From Bacteroidales bacterium (GTDB taxonomy: Bacteria; Bacteroidota; Bacteroidia; Bacteroidales; UBA932), in NCBI GenBank assembly GCA_017548985.1, contig JAFYYW010000036.1, forward strand, positions 124,001 through 188,000: a stretch of DNA of 64,000 bases, given 5' to 3'. Position numbers and translations under genes: made by a program. Within the stretch, counting starts at the first letter, position 1, and every line of letters begins with the position of its first letter. The notes under the pieces were generated by a model. The model made no database searches, was not told the DNA's origin, and saw nothing but the letters and a program-made list of their open reading frames with translations. Of this stretch, positions 8,701 to 16,540 are shown piece after piece.

Positions 8701-9955
8701 TGCCGAACACTCCGTCGTTTCCGTTGAGATAGGACGGGATGAAATAGACCTTGACACGGCTTCCCTTCGCGTTATTGAACCCTAATTCCCTGAAGCGGCG
8801 GGTGACCACATCTGACCAAGGATCCATCAGGTAGTGGGAAACCTGGGTCGTGTAATCCTGGGACCCGGTACCGGCGAGCTTCGCCACCAGTTCCTTGTCA
8901 GCTCCATTGTGGCCTGACGGAATCATGATGAAGGCCTGGATGTCCCTGCCAACAGGATCAGTGTCGGAGAGCTTCTTCAAAGCGTCGATGAACACGTCAA
9001 TACCCTTGTTGCGGTACTCGTACCTTCCGCCGATCCCGATCAGGATAGCGTCTTTCGCGACCTCTTCTCCGGACATGGCCGTGGCGACTTCAATAAGCCG
9101 TTCGCGGGCTCCCTTGCGCTTTTCGATGAACAGCTCGTCTGTCGCTGGAGTTATGCTGTTCTCGAACCCGTTGGGAGTGACCACATCGACTTTGCGGCCG
9201 AGGAAGCGCTCGCATTCTTTCGCCGTGATCTCACTAACCGTCGTGAAAGCGTCAGCTCTCAGGGCGGAAATCTTCTCGATCGAATGACGGGCTATAACCC
9301 CGAACTGGGCAGCCTTCTGGTCCCCGTCATAAACCTGCATCGAGTCATACAAGGGGAGGTTATTCCCGGCCAGGCAGCGTCCGACGACGGTGGCATGGGT
9401 GGTGAAAACCGTGGCTACAGGGATCTTGATGTCCTTCAGGTAGAGAAGGCCCGCCCCGGTCTGCCATTCGTGGAACTGGGCCACGACCTTGTCGGCGACC
9501 GTGAGGTTGAACTTGTAGAAACTCTCGATGACATGACCCGCGGCGTAGCCGAACAGGACATTTTCTTTATAATCCCAGTTTCCGGTGATTGAGTCGACCC
9601 CGAAACGCTTCCAGTATTCGGTCAGGATGTCGTTCTGCCTGGTGAGATACTGTTTGAAATCCACGAGAATAGCTATGGGACGGCCGGGGACATTCCAATG
9701 TCCGAGCCTCACCCTGAGTCCTTCAGAGGCGGCTTGGGCTTTCCATAGGCTGTAAAGGTGGTTGTCTTCAATGAAATCGGGGTTGCTCTCAGTGTCCATC
9801 CAGACATCCGGTCCGATCAGGATGTGGTGTTTGTGGAGTTGGCTCTTAAGGTAAAGCGACTTTGTCGCGATGACCGTATAGATTCCTCCTACCTTGTTGC
9901 AGACTTCCCAGCTGACTTCGAACAAGTAGTCCGGATTGATCAGTTCTTTTGCCAT
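5714..9955 (-). CDS. Glycogen synthase (GT3) fused to alpha-glucan phosphorylase (GT35)
   Basis: A 1413-residue cytoplasmic protein with two enzymes in one chain. Residues 1 to about 550 are a GT3 glycogen synthase of the eukaryotic type: FEVSWEVCNKVGGIYTVIA at the N-terminus and FPSYYEPWGYTPLES with the catalytic E-x7-E pair (E438, E446). From about residue 560 it is a GT35 phosphorylase with the DUF3417-like start (LSKNLWWCWNESAKALF) and the pyridoxal-phosphate site EASGTSGEKASMNG, whose lysine is K1168. The synthase half adds glucose from a nucleotide sugar; the phosphorylase half releases glucose-1-phosphate. It starts directly after the stop of the GH57 gene. No stop, frameshift or missing key residue was seen in either half. 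Confidence 0.93.
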   Translation of the reverse strand: MAKELINPDYLFEVSWEVCNKVGGIYTVIATKSLYLKSQLHKHHILIGPDVWMDTESNPDFIEDNHLYSLWKAQAASEGLRVRLGHWNVPGRPIAILVDFKQYLTRQNDILTEYWKRFGVDSITGNWDYKENVLFGYAAGHVIESFYKFNLTVADKVVAQFHEWQTGAGLLYLKDIKIPVATVFTTHATVVGRCLAGNNLPLYDSMQVYDGDQKAAQFGVIARHSIEKISALRADAFTTVSEITAKECERFLGRKVDVVTPNGFENSITPATDELFIEKRKGARERLIEVATAMSGEEVAKDAILIGIGGRYEYRNKGIDVFIDALKKLSDTDPVGRDIQAFIMIPSGHNGADKELVAKLAGTGSQDYTTQVSHYLMDPWSDVVTRRFRELGFNNAKGSRVKVYFIPSYLNGNDGVFGKRYYDLLAGLDLTLFPSYYEPWGYTPLESLAFRIPSLTTSLSGFGMWVRSHYGKEHPGITVLDRSDSNYFEVVDGVVARVKEIASLDSDGRKKYMESAKEVSTIALWENQIQYYKEAYSVALGKVIASKGAFPDDLNKDKPMAYDKIEINAPAWKSVMVTRHLPEALSGLETLSKNLWWCWNESAKALFKSIDSVVWHNTSHNPMALLDIVSIKRFNSLAKNEAFLKSYNAVMDEFNSYMALKAERTDPSIAYFCMEYGLDTSLKIYSGGLGILAGDYLKETSDMNVNLVAVGFLYRYGYFTQVLTGQGEQVAQYDAQDFTKIPAEPVLDQNGNWMTTSVAFPGRNITARIWKVAVGRTDLYLLDTDYEANIPEDRQVTYHLYGGDWENRLKQELLLGVGGIRALRNLGINPQVYHCNEGHAAFTGLERLREYIQEDNLDFGEAVEVVKASSLFTTHTPVPAGHDSFDEGLLRKYIGHYPQRLKVDWETMMSLGKPNGSDQNEKFSMSFLASSLSENVNGVSWLHGEVSKNIFNRMYPGYLPEELFISYVTNGVHYPTWAAAEWQKLHAKVFGPEFKTHHYDKSCFDGIYNISDEDVWNTRKVLKTRLIKLVKEIISDSTLCNHYSPSQIIAIKENLRDDVLTISFARRFATYKRGTLLFTDLDRLDAIVNDPEHPVQFLFAGKAHPADKAGQDLIKRIVEISKQDRFLGKIVFVPGYDIRLAKRLVQGVDVWMNTPTRPQEASGTSGEKASMNGVMHFSVLDGWWVEGYKEGAGWALPQERSYDDQGYQNELDAATIYTILENEIAPAYYETDPELGLSPKWVGYIKNTIAKVASNFTTNRMLTDYCDQYYIPQSKRAEEVIADDFRLARKISAWKKMVRREWKNIEVISQTQPDASYSLSTRNSLKVEVVLNIGDLQPEDIGVEILFASIDRKHKLHIQESYECEVVEFNDGVAKYQTDIVPDKTGMYQVATRMYAKNPLMPHRQDFELVKWL

Positions 9956-11200
9956 TTATTTCTTTTTCTTTTTAGCGGGTTTGACCTCTTCCGCGGCAGG
10001 AGCCTGCCCGAAAGTGGCGACAGCGTCATCAATCCTGATGATGAAGTCGCTAAGCGCGTTCATGTAGTTGATGAACGCCTCGTAAGGTGTGTTGTAAGGG
10101 TTGAAATAGCTGTGCACTTCCCCGTCGGAGAAGAACTTGGTGCTCATGTAGTAGAGATGATCGCTCTCCTGCAGGTGGCCGAAGTCCTCCCAGAGGACGG
10201 CGTTGTTGAGGAGGGCGAGCTTCTCGGACTGCTCATAGAGCTTGTTGAAAGCATCCTGCTGAAGCTCGTTTCCGAGCCACGCGGTGACATCCCTCTCCTC
10301 GTCAGCCCATGAGATCGGATCCGGAACCTCAATATCACCCACACTCTGGTGCTTGCGGGCACAAAGGGTAGGGGTAGTGAACTCGAGGGATCCGTCCGCG
10401 AGGACGACTCCGGGAAGGGCCTTCATGAAATCGAATATTCCGGAAGCCTCCTTCTGGTGCTCCCCGAAGGTCTCGTAGTCCATGAACAGGTTGATGACCT
10501 CACCTTCGGCGGATTTCAACCAAGAGAGGAACTTGTCCGAGGTAAGTGGCCAATCTTTCCATCCCTGGTCGGAGAAACGGAAAGCGATGTCGTCGCTAAG
10601 CTGGTAATTGCGCAACAAGAGCTTGAGACCCGGCTGGATAGGATTGGAATAGATGAAATCCGGGCTCTTCCATCCGAGGATATGGCGGGCGCCCTCAGTC
10701 AACATGGTCTTGAATCCCATTCCGTAGACCAGCTTGCCGATGGCGTCGGAATAGACCAGCTCAGTGTTCCTGAAAGCCTTGGGGGTGACACCGAAATGAT
10801 CCTCAATAGCTTTGACATGCTTCTCCACCTGGTGCTTGAACTCACCCTCGTTGGCGAGGGAGGCAAGGGAGTGGTAATATGTCTCCGCGAGGAACTCCAC
10901 CTGACCAGTGTCGGCCAACTCCTTGAAACTCCTCACCACATCCGGCTCATACCTGTCGAACTGCTCAAGTGCGGATCCGGTGATTGAGAAGGTGACCTTG
11001 AAATCCTTCCCATACTTCTTGATAAGATCCAGAAGCAATTGGTTCATCGGGAGATAGCACTTCTGGGCAATCCTATGGAGGATGGTCCTGTCCGTGAAAT
11101 CATCATAATAATGGGAGTCCTTGCCGATATCAAAGAAACGGTATAACCTCAACCTGGTCGGCTGGTGGACTTGGAAATATAGACATATACTCTTTTTCAT
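9956..11200 (-). CDS. Glycoside hydrolase family 57 protein (alpha-amylase / glucanotransferase type)
   Basis: A 414-residue cytoplasmic GH57 protein. Family features are the N-terminal SICLYFQVHQPTRLR, the EFLAETYYHSLASL block near residue 100, and FMDYETFGEHQ near residue 240. GH57 enzymes act on alpha-glucans as amylases, 4-alpha-glucanotransferases or branching enzymes; the exact activity cannot be told. The C-terminus ends in a lysine-rich tail (EEVKPAKKKKK). The stop codon abuts the start of the fusion gene with no gap, and the gene begins 6 bases after the GT4 gene, so it belongs to the glycogen operon. Confidence 0.9.
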   Translation of the reverse strand: MKKSICLYFQVHQPTRLRLYRFFDIGKDSHYYDDFTDRTILHRIAQKCYLPMNQLLLDLIKKYGKDFKVTFSITGSALEQFDRYEPDVVRSFKELADTGQVEFLAETYYHSLASLANEGEFKHQVEKHVKAIEDHFGVTPKAFRNTELVYSDAIGKLVYGMGFKTMLTEGARHILGWKSPDFIYSNPIQPGLKLLLRNYQLSDDIAFRFSDQGWKDWPLTSDKFLSWLKSAEGEVINLFMDYETFGEHQKEASGIFDFMKALPGVVLADGSLEFTTPTLCARKHQSVGDIEVPDPISWADEERDVTAWLGNELQQDAFNKLYEQSEKLALLNNAVLWEDFGHLQESDHLYYMSTKFFSDGEVHSYFNPYNTPYEAFINYMNALSDFIIRIDDAVATFGQAPAAEEVKPAKKKKK

Positions 11201-11206
11201 GGCTGG

Positions 11207-12496
11207 TTATTTTATGACGGATTCGTAAACTTTCTTCATCTTGGCGGCGGCGTGGTTCCACTTCAAGCGGTTGACCTCATCGTAACCTTCCTTCGCCGCG
11301 AAATCAGCGAGGGCGGGATAATTGAGAAGGGCGTAGATGTCGTCCGCCATAGCGTCGACATCCCAGAAATCCACCTTGAAGGCATATTTCAATACCTCAG
11401 CCGCACCTGACTGGTTGGATATGATGGAAGGGACATTGCTCCTCATGGCCTCGAGCGGGGAGATTCCGAAAGGCTCGGAGACAGAGGGCATTATGTACAC
11501 GTCTGAAAGAGCGAACATCTTCTGGACATCCATTCCCCTCAAGAATCCGGTGAAATGGAAACGGTCAGATATTCCCAGACGGGCGGCATGGCGGATACAA
11601 CGGTTCATCATGTCACCGCTTCCGGCCATCACGAAGCGCACCCCTGAAGTCCTTTTAAGAACCTTGGCGGCGGCCTCAATGAAATATTCCGGACCCTTCT
11701 GGAAGGTGATCCTGCCGAGGAAGGTGACAACCTTGTCGCGGACTCCCCTCTCGACCTGGAGATTCTCCCGGCCGCTGAAATCCACGGCGTTGTGGACCGT
11801 CACGACCTTGTCAGGGGAAATCCCGTACTTGTTGATGACTATATTCCTGGTCAAGTCGCTGACAGCCATAACCTTGTCGGCGGCTTCCATACCCCGTTTC
11901 TCAATATTGAAGACCCTGGAGTCGATCATGTCCTCAGAGCCACGGTCGAAAGAGGTCGCGTGGACATGCACCACAAGGGGCTTGCCGGTCAATTCCTTGG
12001 CGGCGATTCCGGCAAGGTAGGTCAGCCAGTCATGGGCATGGATGACATCGAACTCATCCTGATGCTCCACAGCTATGGTACCGCCGACCATGGCATAACG
12101 GGCCACCTCCTCCAGGAGGTTGGATCCGTACTTGCCGGAAAAACGGTACTTCGACCCGTAGATCTTGTCGGAAGACACCTCCCGTTGCTTCTTCTCGGAC
12201 TCGACGAGCTCATAGAACTCATCAGGATTGGTGTAAGGGATCATGTTGGTCCCGACACGGACAAAACGCACCTTGTCAAGGAACTCGTCGACAGAGGACG
12301 CGACCGACATGACAGGCACGTCGCTGGCGTTGATTATGGTGGCGACGCTACCGTCCTCGTCTCCGGAAGCCGAAGGCATCACGAAGAGAGTCTCCACGCC
12401 ATTCTCGACAAGACCTTTGACAATACCGTAACAGGCTGTTCCGAGCCCTCCGGCGATATGGGGCGGGAACTCCCACCCGAACATCAGAACTCTCAT
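11207..12496 (-). CDS. GT4/GT5-like glycosyltransferase, second glycogen synthase candidate
   Basis: A 429-residue GT-B glycosyltransferase. It starts MRVLMFGWEFPPHIAGGLGT, the sugar-nucleotide/acceptor motif of glycogen-synthase-like enzymes, has VIHAHDWLTYLAGIAAKELT in the middle, and the retaining-transferase signature VSEPFGISPLEAMRSNVPSI in the C-terminal domain (E-x7-E). Its place between the debranching enzyme and GH57 gene makes alpha-glucan synthesis the likely role, parallel to the GT3 domain in the fusion protein. It starts 1 base after the debranching gene stop. Other GT4 roles cannot be excluded from sequence alone. Confidence 0.85.
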   Translation of the reverse strand: MRVLMFGWEFPPHIAGGLGTACYGIVKGLVENGVETLFVMPSASGDEDGSVATIINASDVPVMSVASSVDEFLDKVRFVRVGTNMIPYTNPDEFYELVESEKKQREVSSDKIYGSKYRFSGKYGSNLLEEVARYAMVGGTIAVEHQDEFDVIHAHDWLTYLAGIAAKELTGKPLVVHVHATSFDRGSEDMIDSRVFNIEKRGMEAADKVMAVSDLTRNIVINKYGISPDKVVTVHNAVDFSGRENLQVERGVRDKVVTFLGRITFQKGPEYFIEAAAKVLKRTSGVRFVMAGSGDMMNRCIRHAARLGISDRFHFTGFLRGMDVQKMFALSDVYIMPSVSEPFGISPLEAMRSNVPSIISNQSGAAEVLKYAFKVDFWDVDAMADDIYALLNYPALADFAAKEGYDEVNRLKWNHAAAKMKKVYESVIK

Positions 12497-12497
12497 A

Positions 12498-14435
12498 TTA
12501 CAGCTCCTCCTCGTATTTCGCTATGATACTATCCACTTTCAACAGGGCTGAGGTGCTCAACGCTGATGATATGGCTCCGTGAGGCTCATGGGGCGGATCG
12601 CCATCGTACAGCTCGGAAAACGCGCCGACACCATGCTTGTTCATATCCTCATAGAAACCTTCCACAAGCCACTGGGCCTTCTTAAGGAAGGAAGGGCCTT
12701 TCATCTTGAAACTGACATCCACATAAGGAGCGAGCAGGTAGACCCTGGTGCTTCCGCCGTGGTAGGCGAGATCCCTCTCGCGCTGGGAACCCTCATAGAC
12801 GCCCTTGTAATTGATATCCCTTGGAGAAAGCGTCCTGATACCCCTGCGGGTGACAAGTTCGTTGTCAATCACCTGAAGCACAGCCTTGGCGACCTCCGGC
12901 TCGACAGGGATATCATCTCCAAGAAGGGCGTAAAGCATATTCGGACGGACCTCCAGATGCTGTCCGTAATTGTCCACATAATCGGCCAGATAGCCTGCCC
13001 TCTGATTCCAGAAGACAGCCTGGAAATTCTCTTTCACGAGCCCGAGGATCCTGGACCAGAAAGCCACGAACTCCCCGTCAGTGCCATATTTCCTCTCCAT
13101 CTCGACAGCGTAGAGGATGGACTGGTACCACATGGCGTTGGTCTCCACCTGGTATCCGGCCCTCTCCGTAACTGGTCTCCCGTCGATGTAGGCGTTCATC
13201 CAGGAGAGCGCCCAACCTTCCAACTGGGCCCACAGAAGACCGTTTGGCTGCATGGAGACCTCGGAGCGCCTTCCAGGCAAATAGCTCTGGAGGATACCCT
13301 TGACTGTCTGACCATACTTTTTCCAGACCGCCTTCTCATTGGCGCCGAACTCGACATATTGCCTCAAAACGTTAGCGAGCCTCAATGGAGCCTCCACCTG
13401 GGTGGTCTTGTGGAAAAGCCTCTCCTGCTCGTCGGCGATGAGGTTGTCGAGTATCTCCTCGAAGGAAGCCTTGTCGCCTGTGGAATACAGGGTGAGGCCG
13501 GGAAGGGCCATCAGAGTCTCCCTAAGAAGCCCAGTCTGCATCCATGAGAATCCGGCGGTTATCTGCTTGCGACCGCCACGGTTCCGGATAAGGATGTCCG
13601 AGCGGCGGACAAGCTGGTCATGGTACGAAGTCACTGGCGGGATCTTCGACAGGACCGAGTCGAAATGACGCTTGAGACCGACAGGCTTGATCTCGGACAC
13701 GGAAGCCGAGAACACTATCGAGTCGCCTTCGCTCATCTCAACCTCGAAATGACCGGGAACATAGAGATCCTCCCTGCAGTCAAAGCCTCTCCTGTACTCG
13801 TCGGAATAGGTTATTCCCTTGTACCAGCAAGGCGTGTCGACGAACTTCACTTCCTTGGTGTTGAACTGGAGGTTGAGATCCGGGAAACCGTCATAAAGAT
13901 TCCAAGCCATACCGTTGGCGACCTCCCAGCCCTCCTTACGGGCGGAGGTGTTCTCTTCGGTCAAGGCGTGGATGTCGCGGAAAGCGAGGAACGGGGTCAA
14001 CAAAAGCTTCTCCTTAGCCGGAGCGGCCAACATCTCGTAGCGGATCAGAACCTGGTCAGCGTCAGGAACCAGGAGGATCGTCTTAGCGAACATGGTTCCG
14101 CCAACCTTATAGACCACCTTCGGAGCCGGATCGGCCTCGAAATCGATGATGTACTTGTGGCCCCTGGGCTCGTAGATGTCGCCATAGCAGTGGATGCCCA
14201 GATTGAACTGCTTGCCATTCAGCACGATACTCTCGTCCATGGAGGAGAGAAGCAGGTGCGTCCTACCTCCGAACTTGTCAATCGGAACAGCCAGAAGACC
14301 ATGATAACGCCTTGTGTTGCAAGTGACTATCGAAGTGTTGCAATAGGCTCCGGTCTTGTTGGCGTTGATAATCTCCCTCTTCAATGAATATGAGAGATTG
14401 ACCAGCTCGGACTTGTTGAATTTCAAAAAAGCCAT
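12498..14435 (-). CDS. Glycogen debranching enzyme (amylo-alpha-1,6-glucosidase type, GH133)
   Basis: A 645-residue enzyme with the bacterial/archaeal-type N-terminal domain (NTSIVTCNTRRYHGLLAVPI near residue 30) and a C-terminal (alpha/alpha)6 glucosidase domain from about residue 280 (ITAGFSWMQTGLLRETLMAL, GLLWAQLEGWALSWMNAYID, GDPPHEPHGAISSALSTSAL). It removes alpha-1,6 branches that remain after phosphorolysis. It starts 18 bases after the branching enzyme gene and ends 1 base before the GT4 gene. Length and motifs match complete family members. Confidence 0.92.
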   Translation of the reverse strand: MAFLKFNKSELVNLSYSLKREIINANKTGAYCNTSIVTCNTRRYHGLLAVPIDKFGGRTHLLLSSMDESIVLNGKQFNLGIHCYGDIYEPRGHKYIIDFEADPAPKVVYKVGGTMFAKTILLVPDADQVLIRYEMLAAPAKEKLLLTPFLAFRDIHALTEENTSARKEGWEVANGMAWNLYDGFPDLNLQFNTKEVKFVDTPCWYKGITYSDEYRRGFDCREDLYVPGHFEVEMSEGDSIVFSASVSEIKPVGLKRHFDSVLSKIPPVTSYHDQLVRRSDILIRNRGGRKQITAGFSWMQTGLLRETLMALPGLTLYSTGDKASFEEILDNLIADEQERLFHKTTQVEAPLRLANVLRQYVEFGANEKAVWKKYGQTVKGILQSYLPGRRSEVSMQPNGLLWAQLEGWALSWMNAYIDGRPVTERAGYQVETNAMWYQSILYAVEMERKYGTDGEFVAFWSRILGLVKENFQAVFWNQRAGYLADYVDNYGQHLEVRPNMLYALLGDDIPVEPEVAKAVLQVIDNELVTRRGIRTLSPRDINYKGVYEGSQRERDLAYHGGSTRVYLLAPYVDVSFKMKGPSFLKKAQWLVEGFYEDMNKHGVGAFSELYDGDPPHEPHGAISSALSTSALLKVDSIIAKYEEEL

Positions 14436-14453
14436 ATTTCCGTATTACTAATT

Positions 14454-16436
14454 TCAGTCTTCTTTTTTCAGCACGAGCGCGCATCGGCTCGGAAGGTAAA
14501 GCCTCAACTCTCCGTCGACGGTGAAGTGTTCGGAGTCTGGCCCTAAACGGGAGAAACCGTCATACTTTCCCTCATCGGAATCGAGTACTTTGACATATTT
14601 GCCCGGAGGGGCCTGGAAGCCATAATCGGCGAAGGATCCTTCCGGGTTGAAATTCAGCGCGAAGATAAGGTTTTTGCGCTTGAATATCAAGATTTTCTTT
14701 TCCTCATCCGCCCTGAGCAACTCCGGTTTGACAGCCATGATGCCATTCTTCTTCACAATGCCTATCATATCTTTGTCAAACTCCCTCAGGCAGCCGTATC
14801 GGAGGAAGCCGTTGTCAGATAGCGACCAAAGCCTCCTGGCATGGTCGAAACTCCATCCGTTCCCCTCTCTCGGGAAGTCAATCCACTCAGGATGGCCGAA
14901 CTCGTTGCCCATGAAATTGAGATATCCGTCCCCCGCGGTTCCGACAGTGGCCAGGCGTATCAGTTTATGAAGGGCTATCCCCCTGTCCACCAACAAGTTC
15001 TCGGAATCCTTATTCATCGAGAAATACATCTCCTTGTCAATCAGGCGGAAGATGATAGTCTTGTCTCCGACAAGAGCTTGGTCGTGACACTCGGCATAGC
15101 TGATGGTCTTCTCATCCGCCCTTTTGTTCGTCAGCTCGTACCAGATCTCTCCCGGGCTCCACTGCTCGTCGGATTTCTCCTTTATCCACTTGATCCAATG
15201 GTCGGCTATACCCATAGCCATCCTGAAGTCAAACCCCACTCCGCCAGCCTCGAACGGGGCGGCCAGACCAGCCATGCCACTCACATCCTCGGCGATCGTG
15301 ATCGCCTGTGGCTTGATCTCCTTTATGAGCATGTTGGCGAGCGCGAGATATGTCACCGCGTTCTCGTCAACACCCTGGTCGAAATAGAGGGCGTAATCGC
15401 CGAAATCCTTGCCGAGGCCATGATCCCAATAGATCATGCTCGTGACCCCGTCGAACCGGAACCCGTCAAGATGGTACTCCTCAAGCCAGAACTTGCAGTT
15501 GGAAAGGAGGAATCTCACTACCTCATCCTTGCCATAATCAAAGCAGCGGGAACCCCATGCCGGATGGTGTCCTTGAGGGCCTTGGTAGAAATACAGGTCA
15601 TCCCTTCCGTCGAAAAGGCTGAGACCCTCGGCCTCATTGTCGACACTGTGGGAATGGACGATGTCCATCACAACGGCGATCCCCATCCCGTGAGCCGTGT
15701 CCACCAGCCTCTTGAACTCTTCCGGAGTGCCGAAACGGGAACTTAAAGCGAAGAAATTGGAAACCTGGTAGCCGAAGGAGCCGTAATACGGATGCTCCTG
15801 AAGGGCCATAATCTGGATGGTATCGTACCCCAGATTCTTTACCCTGGGCAGTACATCTTTCCGGAACTCATTGAAAGTGGACACCTTAGGCTCCTCGGAG
15901 CTCATACCGATATGACATTCGTAGATAAGCGGATGAGGGCGCCTGAGTATCTTGTCATGTTTCCAGGAATACGGTTCCGCAGGATCCCAGACTTGGGCGC
16001 AGAACACCTTGGTCACCGGATCCTGAACGAGTCTCGGGCAATAAGCCGGAATCCTCTCCCCACCTCCGCCAGGCCACTCGATAAACAGCTTGTAAAGATC
16101 CCCGTGTCCGAGAAACATCCCTTCCAGCCGAAGTTCCCAGTTGCCGGCGCCGGCCACCTTGAACTCGTAGGCCGAGGTCCTCTTCCAGTTGTTGAACTCA
16201 CCGATGAGATAAATCCTCGACGCGTTCGGAGCCCATTCCCGGATGACCCAGGATCCGTCCGGCTCCTTATGGAGACCATAATAAAGATGGTTGTTGACCC
16301 CCTCAGAAAGGGTTCTGGAGCCTTCCCGGACAATCTTGTCCCTCGCCGCCAGGATCCTCTCGTGCCGCTCTTTGATCGCCTCCTTGTAAGGCGCGAGCCA
16401 AGGGTCGGTCTCGTATATTTTCTTTATTTTTCTCAT
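14454..16436 (-). CDS. glgB: 1,4-alpha-glucan branching enzyme (GH13, eukaryote-like type)
   Basis: A 660-residue branching enzyme that creates alpha-1,6 links in glycogen. A CBM48-like domain is at about residues 60-140 (WVIREWAPNASRIYLIGEFN), then the GH13 barrel: MDIVHSHSVDNEAEGL, the nucleophile region DGFRFDGVTSMIYWDHG, the acid/base region ITIAEDVSGM and SYAECHDQALVGDKT. The sequence around GVTSMIYWDHGLG resembles the GH13_8 (eukaryotic/Bacteroidota) branching enzymes more than E. coli GlgB. It is the first gene of the glycogen operon; a 14-base palindrome lies 13 bases before its start. Confidence 0.93.
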   Translation of the reverse strand: MRKIKKIYETDPWLAPYKEAIKERHERILAARDKIVREGSRTLSEGVNNHLYYGLHKEPDGSWVIREWAPNASRIYLIGEFNNWKRTSAYEFKVAGAGNWELRLEGMFLGHGDLYKLFIEWPGGGGERIPAYCPRLVQDPVTKVFCAQVWDPAEPYSWKHDKILRRPHPLIYECHIGMSSEEPKVSTFNEFRKDVLPRVKNLGYDTIQIMALQEHPYYGSFGYQVSNFFALSSRFGTPEEFKRLVDTAHGMGIAVVMDIVHSHSVDNEAEGLSLFDGRDDLYFYQGPQGHHPAWGSRCFDYGKDEVVRFLLSNCKFWLEEYHLDGFRFDGVTSMIYWDHGLGKDFGDYALYFDQGVDENAVTYLALANMLIKEIKPQAITIAEDVSGMAGLAAPFEAGGVGFDFRMAMGIADHWIKWIKEKSDEQWSPGEIWYELTNKRADEKTISYAECHDQALVGDKTIIFRLIDKEMYFSMNKDSENLLVDRGIALHKLIRLATVGTAGDGYLNFMGNEFGHPEWIDFPREGNGWSFDHARRLWSLSDNGFLRYGCLREFDKDMIGIVKKNGIMAVKPELLRADEEKKILIFKRKNLIFALNFNPEGSFADYGFQAPPGKYVKVLDSDEGKYDGFSRLGPDSEHFTVDGELRLYLPSRCALVLKKED

Positions 16437-16449
16437 AGTCCTACAATAT

Positions 16450-16463
16450 ACGAAATATTTCGT
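16450..16463. promoter_or_regulatory. Perfect 14-base palindrome upstream of glgB (possible operator)
   Basis: ACGAAATATTTCGT reads the same on both strands and sits in the 104-base divergent space between glgB (minus) and the porin gene (plus). On the minus strand it is followed by TATATTGT, a weak -7 candidate for the glycogen operon. Perfect palindromes at such a site often bind a dimeric regulator. There is no regulator gene nearby to assign, so this is inference. Confidence 0.4.
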
Positions 16464-16486
16464 GATAGTGTCCTATCGGCGCGGGA

Positions 16487-16518
16487 TTTGTTGGAAAGAT
16501 GGAAAAAAACTAACTTTG
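16487..16518 (+). promoter_or_regulatory. Bacteroidota-type promoter for the putative porin gene
   Basis: TTTG (16487-16490, followed by TTG at 16491-16493) and, about 20 bases later, TAACTTTG (16511-16518), a full match to TAnnTTTG. The ATG of the porin gene lies 22 bases after the -7 element. Confidence 0.7.
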
Positions 16519-16540
16519 TGGGATTATACGTCCCGCCCGG

